Positions 31,740 to 43,172 of a stretch of DNA of 64,000 nucleotides are shown piece after piece. The position numbers were made by a program, and so were the translations under genes. Position 1 is the first letter of the stretch. Each line of letters starts with the position of its first letter. This DNA comes from Hsuehochloa calcarea (lineage: Eukaryota > Streptophyta > Magnoliopsida > Poales > Poaceae), in assembly GCA_036346395.1 (NCBI GenBank), contig CM070613.1, forward strand, positions 21,260,818-21,324,817, in the 5' to 3' direction. A model generated the notes under the pieces. The model worked only from the letters and a program-made list of their open reading frames with translations. It had not been told where the DNA came from and searched no databases.

Positions 31740-34400
31740 TTGGAGGGGTAGAGATGCTTACAGCTTACTCCAAGCTGGCATTAAGGAACCGACTAAGGAG
31801 AATACTGTGAATCTTTTTTTAATGATTTAATCTATTTTAAAAAAATACTATAAATATATCATCTTCCTGATTTTATTCTTAATTCTGACTCTTTTGATTG
31901 CGCCATTACACATGGTGTAACAAAAGCACTGATGCGACAATAGGTGTATCAATCTTTTGATGAGAGCGATAACTCGATTTTGGTGGAGACGGCTCTTACG
32001 ATTCGGCTACCAATCGCACAAGATCAATATGTTCGTAAAAGCTGAACCAACTCCGTGATTATTATCGACCTTCCTAAAAGCACAATCGACCTGATTACGG
32101 ATGTCTATTCCTGCATGCAATCAAAGAACCCGCAAGAACAAGATAATAAGCAATCTGAAATTGCAAATAGAATTAAAATATTTGATAAAGTTGGGATTCC
32201 GAAGTGGTATTCAGGGTTAGTCCAGTCGACACAAACCAATACACGAAGTTGCAATATAGCTAATTTTTAACTAAACGAAATCTAAGGAAATTAGAGAAGT
32301 ACGACCACCTTAAATAGGGGGTGGGAATCACACATAGCTAATAGACAAGGGTGTGGTACTATTTATAGTAATGTTTATGTGAATAGTATGGGCCATGAGA
32401 GGGAGCGCCTTCCCCTTGGACCCAAGCATTACAAGACCCAATTTACCTTAAATAGGTGACGCACCATATTTCTTTTGGTGATTGCGATGCGCACAGAAGG
32501 AACTTGGAGGTGATGACGGATCCGTTGGAAAGAGGATGAGATAAAATTTCCATCAAGTACTCGTGGAGCTCCAACGGACTCCGTATGTGAAAGTTATGCA
32601 CGTTTGAAGTCAGTGCTGTCTCCGTAGGCCGAATTGAATTCCAAAACGTGTCCAGCTCCAACTCTTGCTTGGCTTGAACAAAAGATGATGTGATACTGCA
32701 TAAATATATATTTTCATCATTAGGTAGCATCATATAGTTCATATAATATAAAAGCGCTCCTAAAAACGAACTCACATGATAATTTAAGTGAAGCGTACGA
32801 GCTCTTGTAATTGGAATAGCAAACATAGCAAATATAGTTTTATCCATAAGGTCATGTCATCATCAAGCACTCTGTCACGCCATGTACCTCGGCGTAGCAA
32901 ACGAGTGTTGCCATATCGCCCCTCTTAGTGTGATAGAACTTAGCCAAAAAACAAACATGTGCCGGCTCGGAGGGCTATCGTGGCAGCGTTGGTCATGTTG
33001 TGGTATGTAGCGTGACAGAATGTTTTTGTCACGTTGCGCGTTGTGGCGTGATCAAATAGGTCAGAATTGAAAATAAAGTTAGAGAGAAGTTGCCTTTAAA
33101 ATATTTTATAAAATCGGATTAAATTATTAAAAAAGTTCAATACCAGGTCATGATATATAAAAAACGGTCAGTCACCGGTATCCTAGTCTACATAAGCTGC
33201 TCCTGTGAAGCTCACACGTCAAATAGAAGTGTGAGCAACGCAAATTGAGCCCATTGGTTTGACCTGGATTCTCCCTTACTTCTCTATGCAGTGCTATTTT
33301 TTGTTTTGCTAAAAGCTTTTACCATTGCCAAAAATCCAAACTTTTAACACAAAAATTTTGAACTATCAATTTTTAAAAGATTCAACCCATCTTCTAACAC
33401 GCGTTCGCTGCATGCAACGTCTCCACCGTAAATCCAACAGCAAAACACAGTAAAAAGGAAGCGTTAAACGGAAGGGGGATTAGCAACGCAACGTGTGTTC
33501 CCTAAAGCAGAAAGTTTTACCAACGGACGCGCGTTCATTAGATGTCCCCCGCAAGAACTCATACGTCCCTATTGCTTCCATCTTTCAATTAATGGGGTTG
33601 CTTCGATACACCACTTTTAAAAAAAGTTTATGGATTTTAAAGCAAAGTAGTTAATATTTGGTTGTGGTAAATCTATAGCAACCTATAAAATATAAATCAA
33701 ATTGAAGATTAGATATGGGTATAGACTTAGAATATTAGGTAGGGACAAATCTTCGATTTGATTTATTTTTAGGTCATGCAAATTTGCTCTTACTTAATAT
33801 TAACTATTTTGTTTTAAAATTTATAAAAAGTTAAGGCTACTTCAACTATTTCCTGTACCACAGAGGAGATGACCTTTACTTTGGTCTTACTTGCGAGAGG
33901 CAAAGCACATAGCAACTACAGAATATTCCAAGACAGCTTGCAGTCAAGTCTTCTTGTTATAAAAAAATACTGAGCATGACACGGTCCTGCGTTTCAGTCT
34001 CAGCTCATCAGTAACTAACAATGGCTAATCAGTAATCACACAAACAGCAAAAGGAAAGGAAAAAAAAAACAAGTTGCTGCTCTGCTCACCACAGTGCCAT
34101 TTCACATTTGCAAGAACAGAAGAAGAGCTGCACGCTGCCATGTGCCTGGAGTCGAAAATAAGCTTGTTAGCTGCGTTCGTTGGCCAGTTCAAAATTGTTT
34201 TGATTACATTTATTAATTAGTTAAATCATAAGTTAATTTTTATTTAAATTGGATGTTGCTTTAGCTCCACTTGTTAGCTCAGATTCTAAAAATATTTTCG
34301 AATTATAAATAAAATAATATTAAATTAAACTATATCAACATTTAAAAAAAAACGTCCAACCTACGTGTGTGACAGTGAGTTATTGCTTGTAGTTTCTGGC
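31740..34400. other. Intergenic; no confident gene
   Basis: A minus-strand open frame at 32443-32847 has no recognised domain and reads across repeat-like sequence. 32870-33060 contains CTGTCACGCC and CGTGACAGAA pieces in inverse orientation, possibly ends of a small DNA element. 33060-34400 is AT-rich spacer. Confidence 0.45.
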
Positions 34401-34603
34401 AGTACAATAAAAATGCCTGCTCCGTCAGAGACTTGCTTCACTCGGGCCGTGGGTCGTCGCTGCTTGATAATATAATCTCGGAGACCATTATTGCTAGCCT
34501 GGGAAAGCATCACCATTGTCTCGTGCTCGCCAAACAAACCAACGGGCGTCCGGACTCCGCTTCCAACCGACGAAGGCGGAGAGACCTGTTGCCATTTTCT
34601 CTC

Positions 34604-34612
34604 ATTATAAAA
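34604..34612 (+). promoter_or_regulatory. TATA box of candidate gene C
   Basis: ATTATAAAA followed by a GC- and CT-rich leader, with an ATG 105 bp after the box. Position and leader resemble those of genes A and B. Confidence 0.45.
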
Positions 34613-34716
34613 ACCCTCAAGTTGCCGTCTTGTCTCGCCTCGCCTCGCCGGGACAGGAGTCGAGGGGACGGGGAGGGGAGGAGGCAGCTGACCGGCTGAA
34701 GATCTGTCGATCCACC

Positions 34717-34744
34717 ATGAGTGAAGTTCACAGCCATGTTCCAG
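34717..34744 (+). CDS. Candidate first exon of a third family member (C), partial
   Basis: ATG followed by eight codons (MSEVHSHVP) and one extra base, then GTGCCT as a possible donor. This gives exactly 28 nt and phase 1, the same size and phase as the first exon of gene B. The preceding GAGGAGGCAGC...AGATC...ATGAG resembles the leader of gene A. Later exons were not found; decayed LTRs follow from 35495. It may be a remnant or a gene with a transposon-expanded intron. It lies head to head with gene B. Confidence 0.4.
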
Positions 34745-35494
34745 GTGCCTAACACAAGCTTTGCTCTGCTCTTCCCCAGCTTGTTTTTACGCCCATACTC
34801 ATCCATCTACCAGCGCAAGATACGAAGAATTGCTGCTAGGATGAGACTATCATCGATGTGGATCGAATCTCCAGATGGGATTAAATCTTGTAGGTTGTTC
34901 GATCTTTCGCGGTGGAACAACGGTAAAAATGCAGTAACACTCTTGCGGTCGTGTAGTAACACGATGTCGCTTGTATTGTAACACTCCTACGGTAGTATAG
35001 TAACACGATGTCTTTCAAGCAATAAAGCGAGCTTATTAACATGGTTGAATCGCACTACATCAGCAAGAACCGAAGTAGAAGCGACCAGTTGTGGCCTTCC
35101 AAACCATGAACAAAGGATCGATCACGAGTTAAAAGACTGAATTGTATAGATTACGATAGATCGCTTCGGTAGCTTGGAACCAAAACCCTTGATAGAATTC
35201 ATCAACCCACGTACACCACAACATGTGAATGAGATATTAGGATCAATTGATCTAGCAGATAAAAATCGACACTACAACTGAATCCCACTAGCCTAAAGAA
35301 GAACCCTCGATGAATTCCTCATGAAAACTCACGATAGAGGGATACACCCTAATGGCACACGGCTAAAACACACATGTTTTTAACTCATAATTCAATTATC
35401 CTCCCCCACCATTGGGCGCACCCCATAAGCTTACATAACCTACACTCGCACTAAGACCTTAAGAACAATTAGAACTCTCACGCACGTACATAAT
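34745..35494. other. Possible intron or spacer downstream of gene C exon
   Basis: It contains a repeated GTAGTAACACGATGTC segment (34950-35015) and AT-rich sequence. No Tyr-Tyr-x-Gly-x-Pro exon is visible. Confidence 0.4.
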
Positions 35495-38391
35495 TGTCGA
35501 GACCAGATTTCAGAATCCGAACCCTCTGTGTATTTCTACACCAGTCCCATAATCAATAGCTAGTGCACATATTAGAAACATCATTGATAACAAGTTCAAA
35601 TCATGAAATAACACTATTAAACAACTGACTATCAGTCTCATGACCACTTATTACAAAAGATGTCAAAAGACCTTGAGTCTTACAGCTGTGAAAATAACAA
35701 ATGATAAACTCGAGTGATGACCCATCAAATTGCCCACCGGCATTCGACTAGGGAGCGTGGCCTAGTACTTCGGATGTCCTTCGTCAAAGCCACATGCGAA
35801 GTAGTCGTAGTCATCTTTGGCATCATTGTAGACTTCTGAGATTTATTTTGAGCGTAGCATGTGAGTACATAACTACTCCGTGAGTCTTGGAAAAATGCAT
35901 ATGCATAACTTTAACAAATGAGGCTTATATGGTTCTTTTGCACAAAGAGATATTTTATGTTTGAATAGTTTTTATAAAGCATATTTGACGAAGAGTAGTT
36001 TCAATAAATCAATCAATTATATCATTAGTGGTGGTTCTAGCTACCAACCACTAGTATCAAGGCTCTAGACACGAAGGTTTCAAGGATAAGCCTCTAGCTA
36101 CCAAAAAACTACCCGAGTGTTCCAACTTCTCCCGGTTCTCAAAATTTACTCTTTTGAAATCAAAACCAAAATCTACCATGTGAAAATGCATTTTACCCAC
36201 CCTTGACAGTGGGTACGGTTATTCGAATAGTTTTACACTCTGCAGAGGTTGTACACCTTGACCCATAAGAGATAATCAACTTATAATGTCCGTTCACACA
36301 TTTTCGTAGGTGTGCGACTAAGTGATTATCACAAGGCCTTTACAAAGATTTGTTTTGACCCGGTTCTGCTCGCTAAGGTTTCGCCACGTCGGCTCCCTCT
36401 TATGCCAATTCAACAACCCAAACAGAACCAAATCAAAATATTGCTAATTAGTCAGCCATGTCCTTCCCATTTAGGACGTGTGGTTGTACGATACTGCTCA
36501 GTTTGTATAGTCACAAGCGTCGGTCCTTAATATGACTTGGGACGGACTAACACATTACAAGATCTCGTGCTCTAGCTGCACCCGCCTCATCTTACCATCC
36601 GCCCAAGTCTAAACAGGTTTTCATCATTTTATTTTATTTTCCAAATACTGATATTACCTAATGTCATACATTTTCCACCTAAAGCCTAAAGGCTAATAAT
36701 GATTTTTCCCTCCCTAGAGTTGAATAAGACAGAAAAGCATGTCTAAGCAATTCTTCCGTTTATAACTATTCCACAATATTGTAAACAATATTGCAGAATT
36801 ACTATGCTAGGTTACAAAGGTATATGGTACAATTATCAAGGATGACATTAGCAAATTTTAGGTTTAACTAACAACTACGCTTTGAACTTATCATTATATA
36901 TGAATTAGCAATGCATAATACTTTTAAAACTGAAAACATAATTTAAAAATCATAGGTACAAAATGGTCAAAGGAGACTCGCCTTCGTTTATGATGGAGGT
37001 TAGCACTTCCTGTTGATCCAAATTCGTGTCGACAACATCAGACTCTACACGTGCGAATCGGACCAAATAAATAACATAAAACAAATAAAATTCAAAAATT
37101 ACAAAATAAATACTAGAAGGTACTGAATTTAGATGAATTTAGGAGAAAAAATAAATGAATTTGGAGTTCGTATGAAGGAGAACGAACACCTGGAAGTTTG
37201 ATCTCACAAGAAATGATAGAATATCAGTAGAGCTATTGTTCTGGACTGCATGTTTCGGATTTTTAATAGAGCAAAGCAATTGCATTTAGAGTATGACTTC
37301 AAAGGCCCACATGATAGTGTGATAACAGAGAGGAGATGAAAGGAATTGGAAAGGGTCATTCCCAGTGGGTCCCAACGTCATACACTCAAAGGAAAACTCA
37401 ACAAAATATGTGCTTAGAACAGCGTAGCTTCTGGAGCTCACGATCATGGTGGTGGCGCCGGAGAGGTAAGGGATGGCGGTGGTTGGGAACCACCAAAATG
37501 GAATCCCATGGAGTTTCTCTACCTGTAGGTGGTGGCGGCTCGGTCGGTGAGGCACTGCAGTGGCGGCAGCGCATCCTTGGGCGGTGGTGCGCACGGGCAG
37601 TAAGGTGGCAGCGATGGTCCAAAGGCTTTGGGATAAAGAGAGGGTGAGTACACGCATGGCCTCGACCCAACGATGGTGTAGGTGCGGGTGGTTTGGCCGG
37701 AGGATGGCCGAGTTGGTCTCTTCACGACGTCCGATGACGGCAAATGGACGACAACAACGACAGCAAACCACAGAGCAAAATTGAACAAATTAAGGTGAAG
37801 GATAGATAGAAAATCACCGGGAACATGCGGTGACATGGTTCACTCGAAGAAATATGCACCAAGGAAGAAGATCGATCGTCGGGAGTGAATTCGGCCTAGG
37901 AGGAGGAACGGCAAAATTCGAGCAATTCGCTGCATGAAAAATGAAATTGAATGAGAGCTAATGTTCACCATGCTCGAGAACACAACGTGGCTCGGTAAGA
38001 TTATTGAAAAACTCACAGGAATGAAGAATGCTCGAATCAGGTGAAAGGATCGGTGTTTGTTGTTGGTACTCTAGAGGTTCTGAAACTTTGAGGGGATGCA
38101 AAGGGGTAGTTGAGTTGATGACATGCCAATTTATAGCCTCTCTTATGATACAAATCGATGGGAATGTGAGTGATTACGGGTGACGGTATTGGAAACAGAA
38201 GAAAATTGCAAAATTAATTGTGGTTGATGGGGCAAATGTGCAACTGATGAAGTCATGATGAGGGTGAGGTTAGTGGGAACGTTATGCTTCAAACGGAATT
38301 GAAAACGGAGCTCCGAGTGGGAAGAAATTTTTTTTGGGAGGATGTTTGTGTAAAACCCTGGCTATTCGAAAACCAAGATGTCACCTAAAAA
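35495..38391 (-). mobile_element. Gypsy-type LTR, antisense, decayed
   Basis: The left edge TGTCGAGACCAGATTTCAGA is the complement of a gypsy LTR end. 36200-36280 matches the complement of 28390-28450 in the 3' LTR at 26153-29091. A GC-rich block at 37400-37700 sits where the related LTR also has one. The right edge (about 38391) is set only by a TGACATC/GTCGAGAC end pair, and no clear target duplication was found. Confidence 0.55.
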
Positions 38392-39720
38392 AACTAATAA
38401 ATACTAAGTATGTACAACAATGTCGGGTTAAACAAGCTTAAATAACCAAATTCCATAAGGATCAACGATAAACGATAATAGTTTCATGAGAAGGAATAGA
38501 AACATTCATAATAAAATGTACGATGGGCGGTACCAAAATTGGATTATTACAATTTAGAAATTTAACAAATGGTTAACATGAAAGAAAGATAACAATATTA
38601 TTTCTTATTTGATAAAGGTGATGTGCAGCGTGCTGGACTACCCCTCAAAAGTTCTTGCATTCCACCTCATTTACCTAAATAAAACACACAAAGCAAGGAT
38701 GAGCCAACGACTCAGCAAGTATATTAACAGACAACAGAAACATTAAGCGAACAAAGCAAATCACAATCTTCTTGTGAAAAATATCTCTGAAAACATATGG
38801 ATATGAATGAAATGGAATAATACAATGAAGAAATGGAATGCTCACAACTTATACCGGTATAGTGAGTGACACACCCGTCGGTGTTCACTTAAGCCGTACT
38901 TAACAAAGTACGGGGACCTAAAATACCGTATGAAGAACGTTTCATACGGGTGTCCAACATTGTCTACATTGGAATGGTGGGTCTTACATGCCCATTCTGG
39001 AATTGATGGGGCTTACAAATGGTGGGTCAGGATGAAACCTGAATGTTTGAAATGACCTGGTTGACAACCAGTGTGAAGTACGGGATACGACCCGAAAATG
39101 AACATGAGCATTGAGTGAATGGAGCCACTCGGTGGTATAGGAGGTTGGAACCTTCGCTAGTATTTTACAGCAAAACTCAATTTAGTTAAAACATGTGTTA
39201 GTTAAAAAAATACTAGGTCTCAGGATTTGTTTACTACTTAATCTATTTTAATAAGTGGCTTTATGCAAACAAAAGAACAACAAGTCATTCCTTTTATCAG
39301 TCTTGCATATTATATAATTGCATTCTGTATGTTGGTTTGCTGAGTACGGATGTGTACTTATACTCGTTCAATATTATTATTCAGTAAGTGTAAAAGAAGA
39401 AGGCTATGTGGACACTTATGAGCATTTGGCAAGACTGAAAATCAAGAAGGCCAAGCACTAGGTTGTGGGCTCCAGTCGATTGCCTGTTGATATATCGTGA
39501 GGGTTCCACGCATTGCATTTTAAATTCCGCTTCCGTTATTGATTCTTTAAAGGTATTTGGCCTGGCTGGCCATTCTGAAAGTCAAAAACCGTAAAGTATA
39601 TTTATGTTTTGTTTAATATTATGCAATAGCTTTACATTTTTAAGATATGTGTTTGATACTCAATGATGTAACGGTAAGCACTACCTACTGATCCAAAGAC
39701 TGGTATTATGAACACAGGAA
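38392..39720. mobile_element. Further gypsy LTR fragments in both orientations
   Basis: 38590-38780 (minus sense: GCTGAGTCGTTGGCTCATCC) and 38850-39700 (plus sense: a TTGCTGAGTACGGATGTGTAC segment near 39338 and ACCTACTGATCCAAAGACTGG near 39680) look like the two halves of long gypsy LTRs lying in opposite orientation. No coding sequence. Confidence 0.45.
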
Positions 39721-40589
39721 ATCCCAAATTACAAATTTATAATCTTATAGCGCGGAGTGAGGGTCACACGATTAGAACATCCAGATCCTACGATGGGATC
39801 CAATCCCGTCAGAACTCGGACTCAACCGTACAACATTCCCTAGCTGCTCCCTTAAAGACATTATCCTTCTAGATAATACCAACCGGATTGAATCTCTTCC
39901 TAAACCTCACGTCAATTTCCAAAGTCTGAATTGATCTCCTGATTGAAAACATGTGCAACATAGACTTCTGCTACCTACACACCAAACCACCCCAAATAAG
40001 AACTAATTTAGTTAGGGACTCAATCTGCTTACTGGACTCGGCCACAAGTTCCATGCAAGTACGCCTGCATCGGCTCTGCCCCTCGCACACACGCCGCATA
40101 CATTACTTGCCTGAGCTCCACATCTCGCATGGGCCATACCCACAAATGCCAGCTTGATGGGTCACATCCTTCTCTTCTTTATTCTCAAAAAATTTTGAAA
40201 TTAATTCAAGTGAAATAATTTATACACCAGAATTAATGACAATAGTCGTGGTCGCATCAATCCCGATTCCCCCAAACACAAACGCAGAAAGAACCTCTTG
40301 AATCGGATGCGATAGAGCCATTTATAGAACCAAGTAGTCTCATGTTTACCCAACAATCAGTATACATAGATCCTGACCTGAACAAATCAAGCTTCTTGGG
40401 CAAACGGTACTCCAATTAGTACATGGCCAAACTAATTCAGAGATCAGATCAACTGGCTAATTAATTTGCTCTAATTTGCTGCTTCTCTGTGTCTTATATC
40501 CCCAGCCGATTCGAGTAATACTATTTCACGATAGAATAGTAAAAATACTTTTCTTTCCTATGAAATAATAGAAATGACACATCTACTGT
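39721..40589. other. Intergenic; no gene seen
   Basis: Short frames only, no recognised domains; repeat origin is likely but unproven. Confidence 0.4.
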
Positions 40590-41070
40590 GTTTAAACTTC
40601 ACAACAGGCCACCTACCACGGACTAGGTGCATCGTAGGTCACATGGCGCGTGCACGGTGGTCAACAGGCGATTTGCTACGCACTTGGATCGTGATAGGTC
40701 AGCTGTAGGTGACGTTCGCTGCGACCTATCGTGAACCCAGTCAGCAGCCACCTGCTGCGATCTGAGTGTGCGACGGATCACTTGTCTATCATCCGCCACG
40801 TGATCTATCGTGTATCTAGGTGGTCTGCAGTGAAGTTTCAGCGACGGATCTTTTTTTTTTGTCTATCATCCGCCACGTGATTTATCGTGTATCTAGGTGG
40901 TCTGCAGTGAAGTTTCAGCGCGATAGGATTCTTTTTTTTTTTCCTTTTCGTCCGTGAATATTCTAACCCGTCGCTGTCAAATATCAACAGTGTTTTTTTT
41001 TTACTTTTATCTAGTGATGTTCATAACGGACTTATCCTAGTTTTGCTGTTGTGTACTTTTATCTAGTGAG
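40590..41070. repeat. Short-repeat region, possibly CACTA-like subterminal sequence
   Basis: Multiple inverted and direct copies of CCACCTACCACGG, GCGACCTATCGTG and GATAGGTCA-like pieces, followed by TTTTACTTTTATCTAGTG occurring twice (about 40999 and 41054). This resembles the subterminal array and the CACTA-type end of a transposon, but no exact terminus was found. Confidence 0.4.
40784..40920 (+). repeat. 60-bp direct repeat pair
   Basis: 40784-40843 and 40861-40920 are 60-bp copies starting GTCTATCATCCGCCACGTGA with one C-to-T difference, separated by 17 bp ending in a T run. This fits a recent slippage duplication. Confidence 0.9.
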
Positions 41071-43172
41071 TCGACGTACGCTACGCTAATCGCTAAGATC
41101 GCTTTTTGGACTGGGGAGCAAAGAAGAGATGTGTAGGTTTGGTGGCTTAGATACGGTGTATGTACAAGGATGGATCAGAGATCGGAGCACTGGGCCATTT
41201 AGTGGTTCTGAACCTTCGACTGCTTGGTAATTGGTGATTATCTGGTGCTACGATGCAGTCCAAATCTCTCGTATCTTTAGATACCTTCAAACTCTGCTTC
41301 TCTCTTTCTTCAAATGTTATGGCTGCTAGTGTTATATTTACTACTTAAAAGAAAAAATTGGTGGCGTTTTGTTCTCCTTCATACGATGTAAACCGTTAGA
41401 TCAATCTTTCTTCGTGAGATGTGAGCCGTTGGATCTCGTTCTTTCTCGGTTTCTCTCGTGCGTACGGCTGGCCACCCATAACCTCCTCTCCACTTCTCCC
41501 ACACCCCAACTGTCCAAACTGGTGCGCAAGAAGCCTAAAAATTCTATCGATCTTTTCAAAAACAGGTTGCCGCAGATCACTTGCATTGTACGTTGAGCAC
41601 GACGACAGTTGATGAGATATGATTTTTTTAATCCGTAGCAAAGTACGAGCATTGAACTAGTTTAAATACAAAGAGTTTGGCCGGCTGTAGGAGGTGCTTG
41701 AGCGCCGACTGTCCCCCTTTGGTCAGCTGGAAAGGCCTGGCTGCCGATTTAGAGTTCAGCAAACAACTGGAACATGCTTGTATAGGGTATAACATCTGGC
41801 ATGAGATGTAATAAATCTGAACTTGCAACTGATCACTTAGCTATGAGACGTAGATAGCACATTCTTTTTCTGTTTTTAATGTCTAAGAATCGTTAATAAC
41901 AATCAGAGGAGGTAAATGATTGTAATTCACAATAGAGATTTTTCTCTAAATCTACATCTTCTCATTATCTAACTTGTTAATACAGTAAGAACACAAAAAT
42001 AAAAGTCACAAAAAAAAAAAAAGGAAAAGTGTTTTTTACTGATACGGTAGCAAGTATTAAACAGTGCAACAGACTGTTCCTACAGCAGCCGATTAAAAAT
42101 TGTTTAAATACTGTAGCAACAGTATGGTATACTGTTTCTACCTTATATGTTACTGTAGCAATTAGAGAACAAAGACGTCGCTTTCGGTTGTTCTGTTCTC
42201 TCCTAAAAACAAGCAGCATTGATTGCTTTCTCTTTTCTAGCACAAATCCACGTTCCGTGAGCACTCTGTCCAGCCGCCGGCCCGTTGTCCCTTCCAACTG
42301 CAACACTTGATCCCCTACAGCGTGCAGCCAAAAATACCAGCGCTGATTACTTCAAACCGCCTCCTGTGCAACCGCGTGATCGCCTCCCTGTGCAGCCGCG
42401 TAAGCACATCCCCACTACCGAAGAGATCAAGCCCTTGTACTTTACAGCATCCAGTACCAAATCCCTCCAGTCGTCCAGCCTCACCACAGCAGCTGCCGGC
42501 ACTTCCTTCTATTCGTCAATAGTCGCCAACCCAAAAACACAACCCATATACAGTCCATTAAATTCCTAAAACCCAATACGTGGGTTTTTACATCAGATTA
42601 TAAAATCAATTTTGAACACTCTAAAATTGTCACATATCGTAGCCTCCGGACCGCACCTCTATAGCTCCAACATGCATCATCCATATTTGATCTCCACGCG
42701 CTCCAACTCGAGCTCGATCATCTCCTCCAGCATCCTCGACCCTCTAGACCATGACTTCGCATCAAGCCATCTCCCAGTCATCGTCGTAGACCACGATCGC
42801 CTCCGAATTACCCTGCACATGCAAAGACCAAAGCAACATATTTTTCAGGCATAAGTTCTTTCCAACTTGACCGGTATTAGTTCACACAACACGACACGCG
42901 TCAAATAATATTAGTAAATAACATTGTCAATTATTCATCAGCTAAATTATTTTAGATCTAGCCCCATGGTCTAATAGAAAGTTATTTTATTAATACCATA
43001 CTAGCATCTTTGTCAGCGCATGTAACCGATTTCTTTATGGTTAGATCGAAAATGCAATCAAGGCAGATGATAGTAAAGGTTATTGCATTGTAAAGGTTAT
43101 TGCATTGCTGCTACTTTATAATTCATAATTTATAGGATCAGTCGAAATGTGCATCCGTATTTGTTGTAAGCA
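41071..43172. other. Intergenic; no confident gene
   Basis: 41360-41600 has a CATACGATGTAAACCGTTAGAT-type start and gene-like GC content but no domain. 42030-42180 has CTGTAGCAAC/TACTGTAGCAA short repeats like those at 9600-9680. Open frames at 41977-42306 and 42285-42569 are composition-driven and overlap on opposite strands. Confidence 0.45.

Noticed and set aside
32443..32847. 134-residue minus-strand frame starting MDKTIFAMFAIP
   Set aside because: No recognisable family, no upstream promoter features, and repeat-like surroundings; possibly part of a decayed LTR.
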